Assembly (NCBI GenBank): GCA_937927265.1
Contig: CALBCO010000118.1
Span: 1-7,966 of the forward strand
DNA length: 7,966 nucleotides
Direction: 5' to 3'
From: an uncultured Verrucomicrobiae bacterium
GTDB taxonomy: Bacteria > Verrucomicrobiota > Verrucomicrobiia > Palsa-1439
The notes under the pieces are model-generated. The model was given only the letters and a program-made list of their open reading frames with translations, had not been told where the DNA came from and did not search any database. The translations under genes and the position numbers were made by a program. Shown piece after piece: positions 1 to 5,637 of the stretch (the stretch's first letter is position 1; every line of letters starts with the position of its first letter).

Positions 1-30
1 TACTAAACCTCTCACAATTGTGTCTACATC
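1..30 (+). repeat. Left terminal inverted repeat of the IS630 element (with TA)
   Basis: These 30 bases match the reverse complement of 1092-1121 at 23 positions. Identities are concentrated in the outer TACTAA and CTCTCA-like part and the inner ACATC. The stop codon of the full-length transposase frame (TGA, minus strand, 29-31) lies right at its inner edge, as expected for a compact IS. Confidence 0.8.
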
Positions 31-1062
31 AAGCGGCATAGGCGGTTGAGGGCGCATGGAAGAACGAGCGGACAAGGAGGGGCGACTTCTGCAACGAACG
101 CAGGTGGGCGAGGACTTCCCGCGTCATCTGATCGTGGCCAGTGATGACCTTGCGCCCGATCCCGTTGTTCTTCAGATGACTCCAGACGTGCTCGCCGGGA
201 TTCAGTTCGGGGGACTAGGGCGGAAGGAAGAACAGCCGCAGTTTAGCGGCAACACGTTCCAGAAATCGCCGCACCTTGACCGCCTTGTGAGTCGGATGCC
301 CGTCCACGATCAGAAAGATCGGCCGTCGCATGCCTTGGAGCATCCGCTTGAGAAAGCCGATGAACACCTCGGCGTTCACGCGGCCGTGCACGCCCATGAA
401 TCGAAAGTCACCCCGGCGGCTGACCGCCGAAATCAGATTCAGTCCCAAGCGGGCCCCCGTCGTGGAGACAATCGGAGTCCGTCCTCGCGGAGCCCACGTC
501 GTGCCAGCGTGAGCGTCGGACCGCACCCCGGCTTCGTCGCCGAACCAGATTTCGGCCTGATGGGCCTTGGCCAGCGCGCGAATCCGAGGGAATTCCTCCC
601 GCAGCCATCGTTCCACCGTCGCGGGGTCCTGCTGGTACGCGCGCCACAACGGACGTTGCGCCGACAAACCCAGTTGATTCAGCAAGCGGCACACCGACGC
701 GCGACTGAGGCGAATGCCGAATCGCCGCTGGATCAGCACGCCGACCCTGGGGCTGGTCCACAGGGCGAACCGGAACTTGTACTGCTGCGGGTGACCCATC
801 GTCACCGCCTTGTAGACCCACGCCATCGCCTTCGCGTCCAGTTTCGGTTTGCGCCTTCCGCGCTTGCGTGCGTCCCAACGATGCCATCCGCCGTCACGAT
901 AGCGCGCCAACCATCCGTAGACCGACGTCCGGTGGACTCCCAGTACTCGCGCGACTTGCTCCGGCGACTCTCCGCTCTGCACCGCCGAAACTCCCCGCCG
1001 TCGCCGGTCCGTCAATTGTCGTGACTCAATCGCCGGGCGTCCGTCGAGGGTCTGGCTTTCAT
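29..1062 (-). pseudogene. IS630-family transposase, broken by amber codon and probable frameshift
   Basis: This is a DDE transposase that would cut and join the element's ends at TA. Seen in the open frame (215-1135, minus): an N-terminal helix-turn-helix around GESPEQVARVLGVHRTSVYGW, a second winged-helix region, then the RNase H-like core. The first catalytic Asp is in WFGDEAG (codon 536-538) and the second in LIVDGHPTHK (codon 302-304). The frame then hits TAG at 215-217, just after LFFLPP, where the family has Tyr (PPYSPELNP). Reading on gives SPELNPGEHVW with the third catalytic Glu (codon 191-193) and a normal tail to TGA at 29-31. Near the start, the ATG at 1060-1062 opens MKARPSTDARRLSHD, which fits the family N-terminus but is one base out of frame with QLTDRRRRG that follows (junction near 1018). 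Alternative in-frame starts, such as ATG at 1082-1084, give an N-terminus unlike the family. Family assignment is firm; the N-terminal frameshift is inferred from recalled homologues. Confidence 0.88.
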
Positions 1063-1091
1063 GCCCGGAATGCTCGCACAACATCCCGGTG

Positions 1092-1121
1092 GATGTCGAG
1101 ATCATTATGAGATGGTTAGTA
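1092..1121 (-). repeat. Right terminal inverted repeat of the IS630 element (with TA)
   Basis: Read on the minus strand it starts TACTAACCATCTCA and ends GACATC, mirroring the left end with seven mismatches over 30 bases. The putative original transposase start (ATG, 1060-1062) is about 30 bases inside it. Confidence 0.8.
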
Positions 1122-1156
1122 AACGGGGAATGCACAAAATTCCAGACACCTCAATC

Positions 1157-1577
1157 ATGACTAAATTCAGTGCTGCCCAACCTGGCGATCAGCCATTGAC
1201 CAAGCGCTTCGGCCAACTCGCCACCGCCTTCGCCCGCCAGTCCAACGTCTCCATCCCCACCACCTCCGGCAATGGGGGGACAGACCTCTGCCGCCTATCG
1301 GTTCCTCGACAACCCCAACGTCCAGTCTCGCGACCTGTTCGCTCCCCACATCGCACAGACTCTCCGCCACGCCAGCGGCGTCGCTCGTGCGGGCAGGCAC
1401 CACCACCTTACCCCATTACAGCGCACGCTGCGACACCACCGGCTCGGGGCCGCTCAGCAACAACGCCACCCCCCCCGCCGGTACCTACACCGCCTCTTCG
1501 CCTTCACCCCGCAACGCCAACCGCCCAGTCTGCCGGACGCCCAATGCGGGGCGCGCGCCGCCGAAGGATGTGCGTAA
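1157..1577 (+). pseudogene. Relic of an IS4/Tn5-type transposase (N-terminal part), multiply frameshifted
   Basis: No single frame encodes a protein here, but three frames read in succession recall the Tn5-family N-terminus. Frame from ATG 1157: FSAAQPGDQPLTKRFGQL and NVSIPTTSGN, resembling the GDxRLxKRLxxL and SIPxAxG DNA-binding part. Frame from about 1275: QTSAAYRFLDNPNV and LFAPH, resembling the AAYRFFDNPxV motif. Frame from about 1387: TTTLPHYSA and DTTGSGPLSNNA, resembling the QDTTxLNY...GLGP region. Back in the second frame from about 1479: YLHRLFAFTPQRQPPSLPDAQC, resembling the LHxxLAFTPxGxPLGLLDAQxWAR stretch. A TAA at 1575-1577 ends the recognisable part. The catalytic Asp expected in QDTT is not visible (AGTTT instead), and the rest of the protein, with the later catalytic residues, is missing. 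One frame change coincides with a run of eight C at 1469-1476. It is clearly dead and older than the adjacent IS630 copy. Confidence 0.75.
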
Positions 1578-1855
1578 TGAACAGGCGAGAGCACCGCTTT
1601 CCCAGCCGGCAACCGCCGGTAACCGCTCGTTCTCCATGGCTTACGGAGAACCGATGCAAACAGAAATCTGTGCGTCATCGTTCACATTGGCCGGGAAGTG
1701 AGGTGCGGGAGCAACGCCGTTGATGACCAAGGCACAGTGGCTGGAGAGAATGACGTTGGCGCGTGCCTGTGAGAAGCCCTGCGGGAAAGCAACCTCGCGA
1801 AAACTGTTCACTCCCCGATGAACCGTTCCGTACTGCGCTAATGATTCAGGACTGC
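1578..1855. other. Gene-free stretch with three small hairpins
   Basis: I see no convincing gene here. It holds part of a dispersed repeat (1590-1620) and three successive inverted repeats. These are CCGGC/GCCGG with loop AACC (1606-1619), GTTCTCC/GGAGAAC with a 9-base loop (1629-1651), and an imperfect hairpin whose outer stem is CGATG/CATCG and inner stem ACAG/CTGT (1652-1680). None is followed by a T-run, so they do not look like intrinsic terminators. The remaining 1681-1855 shows no family resemblance on either strand. It may be the decayed remainder of the Tn5-type element or plain spacer. Confidence 0.5.
1590..1620 (+). repeat. Dispersed repeat copy A (matches 5366-5396)
   Basis: These 31 bases match 5366-5396 without gaps at 27 positions, sharing AGCACCGCTTTCC followed by GCCGGC, ACCG and CGGT. 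All four differences are transitions. The copy includes a short hairpin (CCGGC/GCCGG). Two such copies in 8 kb, both outside intact genes, suggest a genome-wide dispersed element. Confidence 0.6.
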
Positions 1856-2335
1856 TCAGCGTCCGAACAACTCCGCCAATTTCTGTTGCCGGTAGGCAAA
1901 AATCCTGACCACATCGTGGCGGACGAATAGCCAGTCGGTCAGCCTGCCGCCCGCTACGGCGTAGCGGACCCGATCGGTAACCACTGTGCCGCCGTCGCGC
2001 TCCGTGAACCGGTGTTCGTGCTGCCAGAGCCGGTACGGGCCGTGCCGCTGTTCATCCACAAATCGCTCTGGCGGCTCCCAAGCCGTGATCTCACTCTGCC
2101 AACGCAGGGGCCACCCATGCAGCCGAAGCCGATAATCAATCAAAGCCCCGACCCGCATCACTATCGGCCGGGGCGTCAGAATCTCAAACCGCAACCACGG
2201 CGGCGTGAGGATATTCAGATTCCCCGCGTCGGCAAAAAACTGAAAAATCTCCGCTCGCGGCCGCGGCAACCATTGTTCGGCCGCCAGCGTGCTCAGCCCC
2301 GCGTCGCGACCCAAAATGATCGGCGAGTGAGTCAT
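1856..2335 (-). CDS. SRPBCC (START/Bet v1-like) family protein
   Basis: The 159-residue product looks like a single-domain SRPBCC protein, a helix-grip fold with a deep hydrophobic pocket for lipids or other small ligands. Visible signature: LPRPRAEIFQFFADAGNLNILTP-type start (residues 23-45) typical of the polyketide-cyclase/dehydrase-like branch; PWLRFEILTP (46-55); IDYRLRLHGWPLRW (66-79); then EPPERFVDEQ and GPYRLWQHEHRF, ending with the long C-terminal helix (VRHDVVRIFAYRQQKL) that lines the pocket. There is no signal peptide or membrane segment, so it is probably cytoplasmic. I chose ATG 2333-2335 because the residues upstream in the open frame (Ser- and His-rich) do not look like protein; no strong ribosome-binding site precedes it. 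It is divergent from the nitroreductase gene. Ligand and reaction, if any, cannot be told from sequence. Confidence 0.85.
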   Translation of the reverse strand: MTHSPIILGRDAGLSTLAAEQWLPRPRAEIFQFFADAGNLNILTPPWLRFEILTPRPIVMRVGALIDYRLRLHGWPLRWQSEITAWEPPERFVDEQRHGPYRLWQHEHRFTERDGGTVVTDRVRYAVAGGRLTDWLFVRHDVVRIFAYRQQKLAELFGR

Positions 2336-2636
2336 GGCCAAATCTCGCTGCCGGTGGCTGTGATCACTCGACGATGAGGACTGTTTGCAGCAGTCTTTCC
2401 CGAACGCGACGGTTGTTCTTGCATGGCAGACCAACGATACTCACCCAGCCGCCCATCGCGAAGAACAATATCATCGGCGTTTTCAAGGGCGCACCAGCGC
2501 GCGCCGCGCGGAGCCGGCGAGCGGGGAGAAGCGAGACCTGATATTCCCGGCTCGGTTTTCAGCGTCGGGCAAAAGTGGCGCGCGGGCGGAACTTGTCGTA
2601 TGAGTACCAGCCTGAACTGCTCAACGAAAGGAAACC
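2336..2636. other. Divergent intergenic region
   Basis: About 300 bases separate two divergent genes, so promoters for both should lie here. I could not find convincing -35/-10 pairs, a sigma-54 site, a riboswitch or a clear operator. The middle (about 2490-2530) is very GC-rich with GCGC alternation. The frames open across it lack any family resemblance. Confidence 0.5.
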
Positions 2637-3290
2637 ATGGAGCCGATTCTTACAGACAGTCAGTTGTTGCAAGCGCTGCGGTGGCGGTACGCGACCAAAG
2701 TGTTCGACCCCACCCGGCAAATTCCGGCCGACATTTGGGCCACGTTGCAAGAGGCGCTTGTGTTGTCCGCGTCGTCGTTCGGCCTTCAGCCGTACCGGTT
2801 CATCGTCGTCAACGACCCCACGGTCCGTGCCAGGCTTTTGGCTCACGCCTGGGGACAACGGCAGGTGGTGGACGCCGCCCGGTTCATCGTGTTTGCGGCG
2901 CGCACGGCGATGACCGAAGCCGAGATTGACCGGTTTTTGGATCGCATGATCGCAGTGCGTGGCGGCAACCGGACGGCGCTCGCGGGGTACCGGCAAATGA
3001 TGACCGATAGCTTGCTGTCCCCCACTGCCGCTGCGCGGATTCCGCATTGGGCTGCTCGGCAATGTTACATCGCGTTGGGCAATTTGCTCACCTGTGCTGC
3101 ATTGCTGGGCGTGGATACGTGTCCGATGGAAGGTTTTGTGCCCGCAGAATTTGACCAAGTGCTTGGCTTGGCAGCGCAAGGATATGCGGCGGTGGTTTGT
3201 TGCGCTCTCGGTTACCGGAGCGTCGCCGACAAGTACGCCAGCGCGCCCAAGGTTCGTTTCCCGGCCCAAGAATTGATCCAGACGGTCTAA
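2637..3290 (+). CDS. NfsB-like nitroreductase / NAD(P)H-dependent flavin oxidoreductase
   Basis: The 217-residue product is a full-length FMN-dependent oxidoreductase of the nitroreductase family. These enzymes are usually homodimeric and reduce quinones, nitro-aromatics or other acceptors with NAD(P)H. Visible features: RYATKVFDP near residues 17-25 (phosphate-binding Arg/Lys region of the FMN site); SASSFGLQPYRFIVV (about 45-60), the SxxxxQPWxFIVV motif with Tyr for the common Trp; WAARQCYIALGNLLTCAALLG, the dimer-core helix; DTCPMEGF, resembling the PIEGF motif; and GYAAVVCCALGYR with PKVRFP at the end, where Lys/Arg contact FMN. ATG 2637-2639 follows AAAGGAAA (2627-2634) at a workable distance. 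It is convergent with the desaturase gene, the stops being under 20 bases apart. The physiological substrate is unknown. Gene context does not link it to either neighbour. Confidence 0.93.
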   Translation: MEPILTDSQLLQALRWRYATKVFDPTRQIPADIWATLQEALVLSASSFGLQPYRFIVVNDPTVRARLLAHAWGQRQVVDAARFIVFAARTAMTEAEIDRFLDRMIAVRGGNRTALAGYRQMMTDSLLSPTAAARIPHWAARQCYIALGNLLTCAALLGVDTCPMEGFVPAEFDQVLGLAAQGYAAVVCCALGYRSVADKYASAPKVRFPAQELIQTV

Positions 3291-3308
3291 GCGGCACAAG
3301 AACAGTCG

Positions 3309-4802
3309 CTACAACAACGGGGTGACGCCGAAGTCCTCCAGCAACAACCGGCTGCTGATCTTGGCCGACTCGAAGATGACCGGCAGCCCGCTGCCGGGAT
3401 GCGTGCCGCCGCCGACCAAGTACATCCGCTCAAATTCCTCGAACCGGTTCTGCGGACGGAAATGGAGCATCTGGCCCAGGTTGTGGGCGAGGTTGAACGT
3501 CGCACCTTTGTAGATGCCCACCTTGCGCTTCCAGTCCGCCGGCGTCACGATCCGCTCGAACCGGATGCGGCGTTCGAGATCGTCGAGGCCGATCTTCTTC
3601 AATTGCCGCAACGTCACCTGCCGGTAACGGTCGCGCTCCTTGCCCCAGTCAATGTTCGGATGTTGATGGCTCACAGGCAACAACACGTACAGCGTACTGC
3701 GCCCCGCCGGCGCCAGCGTCTCGTCGGTTCGGCACGGGTTCTCCACGTAGAACGACGGATCTTCAGTCAACACGTGCCGGTTTTCGATGTCGTCGAGGTT
3801 CTGCCGGTAATCGCGAGCGATGTAAATGTTGTGGTGTTGCAACTGGTCGTACCGGCCTTCGATGCCGAGATACAGCATGAATGTCGAGCACGAAAACCGT
3901 TTGCGGGCCAGCGTCTCGTCCGTCCACTTTCGGCGGAGCCGGTTCGGAATGAGTGTGGTCATCGCGTGGCCAAAATCAGCATTGACCACGACAGCATCGG
4001 CGCGATGCTCGCCTTGTGCCGTGCGCACGCCCACCGCGCGTCGGCCGTTGAAGAGGATTTCCTCGACCGGTTCGTTCAGCCGGATCTGCGCCCCGAGTTC
4101 GGTGGCAACGCGGGCCATGCCAGCGGTGAGCGCATTACAGCCGCCGATGGGATGGAAAATGCCATGTTCATATTCGAGGAACGAAAGGATCGAAAACAGG
4201 CTCGGACATTGAAACGGTGACATGCCGAGATATTTGGATTGGAACGTGAATGCCAGTTGCAGGCGCGGGTCTTTGAAGTAGCCGGCCAACTCGGCGTGCA
4301 ATGACTTCCACGGTTTCAAGTAGGGCAACACTTTGACCAGCCGCATCTGGAACAGGCTGGTCCAACCGAGGAATGGCGCTTGGAGACAAGGCGCAAACTT
4401 CTCCAGCTTTACCCGGTTGTACGCCATGAACCGGCGAAACTGCGGGGCGTCGTGCGGAGCGATCTTGGCGATCTCGGCGACCATGCGCTCGACGTCCGGC
4501 GTGCAGAGCAGCTCGCCACCCGCGCCGAAGATGAGCCGGTATTGCGGGTCGAGTTGTTTCATCGGCACTTCGCGGCGCAGGTCGCGCCCACAGGCCGCAA
4601 AAATCTCGTCGAGGATTTGCGGGTACAGGAAAAACGTCGGGCCGAGATCGAACCGGTAGCCGTCACCTTCGATGGGGGAGGTGCGGCCGCCGACACGCGG
4701 TTGTTTTTCGACGACGGTGACGTTCAGGCCGGCTTGAGCAAGCAACATCGCCGACGCCAATCCGCCGGGGCCGGCGCCGATGATGAGGATGCGTTTGGAC
4801 AT
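3309..4802 (-). CDS. Phytoene/diapophytoene desaturase-type FAD oxidoreductase (CrtI/CrtN family)
   Basis: The 497-residue product is a carotenoid-desaturase-type flavoprotein, which introduces double bonds into a C40 or C30 polyene at the membrane surface. Visible: the N-terminal dinucleotide fold IIGAGPGGL (residues 7-15) with the ribose-binding Glu at the end of VTVVEK (32), followed by the PRVGGRT motif (35-41), GYRFDLGPTFF, and near the end YLVGGGTHPGSGLPVIFESAKIS, the FAD-contacting C-terminal signature of the family. Length is normal. I chose ATG 4800-4802 because it lies immediately before KRILIIGAG. The open frame extends to 4850 but adds residues with no family match, and no strong ribosome-binding site is visible. 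The family includes phytoene desaturases, CrtN/CrtP-like C30 enzymes and CrtD; the sequence does not decide the substrate. No phytoene or squalene synthase lies in the window. Upstream on the same strand is a glycosyltransferase stub. Confidence 0.92.
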   Translation of the reverse strand: MSKRILIIGAGPGGLASAMLLAQAGLNVTVVEKQPRVGGRTSPIEGDGYRFDLGPTFFLYPQILDEIFAACGRDLRREVPMKQLDPQYRLIFGAGGELLCTPDVERMVAEIAKIAPHDAPQFRRFMAYNRVKLEKFAPCLQAPFLGWTSLFQMRLVKVLPYLKPWKSLHAELAGYFKDPRLQLAFTFQSKYLGMSPFQCPSLFSILSFLEYEHGIFHPIGGCNALTAGMARVATELGAQIRLNEPVEEILFNGRRAVGVRTAQGEHRADAVVVNADFGHAMTTLIPNRLRRKWTDETLARKRFSCSTFMLYLGIEGRYDQLQHHNIYIARDYRQNLDDIENRHVLTEDPSFYVENPCRTDETLAPAGRSTLYVLLPVSHQHPNIDWGKERDRYRQVTLRQLKKIGLDDLERRIRFERIVTPADWKRKVGIYKGATFNLAHNLGQMLHFRPQNRFEEFERMYLVGGGTHPGSGLPVIFESAKISSRLLLEDFGVTPLL

Positions 4803-4843
4803 GGGCGAATTATGACCTGAGGGAAGATGTGGCGCCAAGCACG

Positions 4844-5011
4844 GAGACATCGCGCGCCGAGTGCGCGAGCGACGAACGCGGTGCGGTCGGCCGGGCGGTC
4901 ATCGCCGACGATTCCTCCGGTCAGCTTGTTCGGCTGCGTCTGAATCGAGCGCAGCAATACCGTCAGGTTCTGCTCCTCGTTCCCTACCGGAATGATGATC
5001 CTGAATTCCGC
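4844..5011 (-). pseudogene. N-terminal stub of a family-2 glycosyltransferase
   Basis: On the minus strand about 55 codons read as the start of a GT-A (GT2) glycosyltransferase: FRIIIPVGNEEQNLTVLLRS, then GGIVGDDRPADRTAFVARALGARCL. These correspond to the first strand and helix (xVIIPxRNEExNLxxLLxSL) and the VDDxSxDxTxxVA nucleotide-binding stretch. The usual VDD is GDD here and DGSTDRT is DRPADRT. The match ends about 42 bases before the desaturase start; the DxD metal site and the acceptor half are absent. Its 5' side runs straight into a palindromic repeat (5032-5074). The stub lies head-to-tail with the desaturase. Glycosyltransferases of this type act beside CrtN/CrtI-type enzymes in carotenoid clusters (CrtQ in staphyloxanthin synthesis), so this is probably a lost tailoring gene of the same operon. 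The full open frame is 4724-5155, but its ends do not resemble protein. Confidence 0.68.
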
Positions 5012-5031
5012 AGTTGAATTGTCGTGGGTCT

Positions 5032-5074
5032 GGCGCGCCGCCGTTTCCAAGGTAAGTACGGCGTTCGGCGCGCC
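5032..5074. repeat. Inverted repeat with GGCGCGCC arms
   Basis: GGCGCGCC at 5032-5039 and again at 5067-5074. Inside them GCCG (5040-5043) can pair with CGGC (5059-5062), leaving GTTC bulged. It lies at the 5' edge of the glycosyltransferase stub and is probably a mobile or dispersed palindrome rather than an operator. Confidence 0.5.
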
Positions 5075-5292
5075 CGGCGGGAGCGCCCTACCGTTCCCCC
5101 AGCAGGTGAGGCCATCCAGCCACTCCAAGTGGTTGGTTCTGCAGGTCATCGCCAATTCTGCCCACTTTCAACTGCGGCTGATAGGATGATAGTAATTTCC
5201 TCGGCGGGTGCGGCGAGTGGGTTGGCGGCGGTTGTGGAGACGCGGATTTGTGGATTCTTCCTCGTCCCATCCAAAAGCGCCGCAGGCGCGGT

Positions 5293-5357
5293 GCATTCCA
5301 AAGCCGATCGGCCTATGGGCGGGATGCCGGCCCGGTATGCCCGTGTCTTTGGAGTGC
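5293..5357. repeat. 65-base imperfect hairpin
   Basis: GCATTCCAAAG (5293-5303) pairs with CTTTGGAGTGC (5347-5357) over 11 bp with one G-U. The intervening bases contain a second weaker pairing, CGGGATGCCGG with CCGGTATGCCCG (one bulge, one G-U). No T-run follows, so it is not a typical terminator. It looks like a unit of a dispersed palindromic repeat. Confidence 0.6.
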
Positions 5358-5365
5358 GGTGCGGC

Positions 5366-5396
5366 AGCACCGCTTTCCTGGCCGGCGACCGTCGGT
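5366..5396 (+). repeat. Dispersed repeat copy B (matches 1590-1620)
   Basis: 27 of 31 positions are identical to copy A, ungapped, with differences only by transition. Here it follows directly on the 65-base hairpin, so the dispersed unit may be longer than the part conserved in copy A. Confidence 0.6.
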
Positions 5397-5427
5397 GCCT
5401 GTTTGCTCCCTTCAGCCACGTGAGCCG

Positions 5428-5451
5428 GGCGCAGACAGGAATGTCCGCGCC
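5428..5451. repeat. Compact hairpin with GGAA loop
   Basis: GGCGCAGACA (5428-5437) pairs with TGTCCGCGCC (5442-5451) over ten positions with one A-C mismatch and a GGAA loop. GC-rich, no T-tail. It belongs to the same repeat-rich stretch as the 65-base hairpin. Confidence 0.55.
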
Positions 5452-5540
5452 ACCTTCCACGTCGAACCGGTCGTGTGATGGCGGAACAACGCCAAACCAG
5501 TTGCGACCGTCTGACACAACCCTGCCGGACATGACACGCT

Positions 5541-5560
5541 GTTTGTTGGTCAAACTGACC
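5541..5560. promoter_or_regulatory. Small palindromes, possible activator site for the sigma-54 promoter
   Basis: GTTTG (5541-5545) and CAAAC (5551-5555) form one inverted repeat; GGTCA (5548-5552) and TGACC (5556-5560) form an overlapping perfect one with a 3-base spacer. They lie 80-100 bases upstream of the -24 element, where bacterial enhancer-binding proteins usually bind. The assignment is inferred from position only. Confidence 0.35.
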
Positions 5561-5637
5561 CAGCGCCAACACTCCTGGAGTTCTGGCTACTTTGCATCTT
5601 GCGATCTTGAGGCAGTTTGCAAAAGAGCTAATGGAGC

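Larger units (their letters stand above)
1..1121 (-). mobile_element. IS630-family insertion sequence, complete ends, inactive
   Basis: This is an insertion sequence of about 1.12 kb with one transposase gene on the minus strand. Seen directly: both ends carry a TA dinucleotide (1-2 and 1120-1121). Reading inward, the two 30-base termini match at 23 positions, both beginning TACTAA and ending ACATC. IS630/Tc1-mariner elements insert at TA and duplicate it, and are typically 1.0-1.2 kb, so size, ends and transposase all agree. The flank left of base 1 is not visible, so the target duplication is inferred from the TA at each end. The transposase has a premature stop and a likely frameshift, so the copy should not move on its own; an intact copy elsewhere could still mobilise it through the ends. 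It sits 36 bp from an older transposase relic. Confidence 0.88.
5012..5637. other. Gene-free region rich in palindromic repeats
   Basis: About 620 bases lie between the glycosyltransferase stub and the Hsp20 promoter. Several frames are open here on both strands, but they are mutually overlapping, low in hydrophobic-core pattern and follow repeats rather than protein families. Within it are an inverted repeat (5032-5074), a long imperfect hairpin (5293-5357), a dispersed repeat copy (5366-5396), a compact GGAA-loop hairpin (5428-5451) and a small palindrome that may serve the Hsp20 promoter (5541-5560). Confidence 0.6.

Noticed and set aside
56..1024. Plus-strand 322-codon open frame
   Set aside because: Antisense shadow of the IS630 transposase, which has clear family motifs on the minus strand; the plus product is Arg/His/Pro-rich without fold signature.
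1721..1820. Short plus-strand frame starting MTKAQWLERMTLAR
   Set aside because: About 32 codons, no ribosome-binding site, no family resemblance; treated as chance.
2559..3299. Minus-strand 246-codon open frame
   Set aside because: Antisense to the well-supported nitroreductase.
3399..4220. Plus-strand 273-codon open frame
   Set aside because: Antisense to the desaturase gene; no motif of its own.
5146..5572. Two overlapping minus-strand frames of about 135 codons
   Set aside because: They run through hairpins and a dispersed repeat, both frames are open equally, and neither resembles a folded protein.
5585..5595. Second sigma-54-like motif TGGCTACTTTGC
   Set aside because: Only 7 bases separate GG and GC; sigma-54 needs 10.
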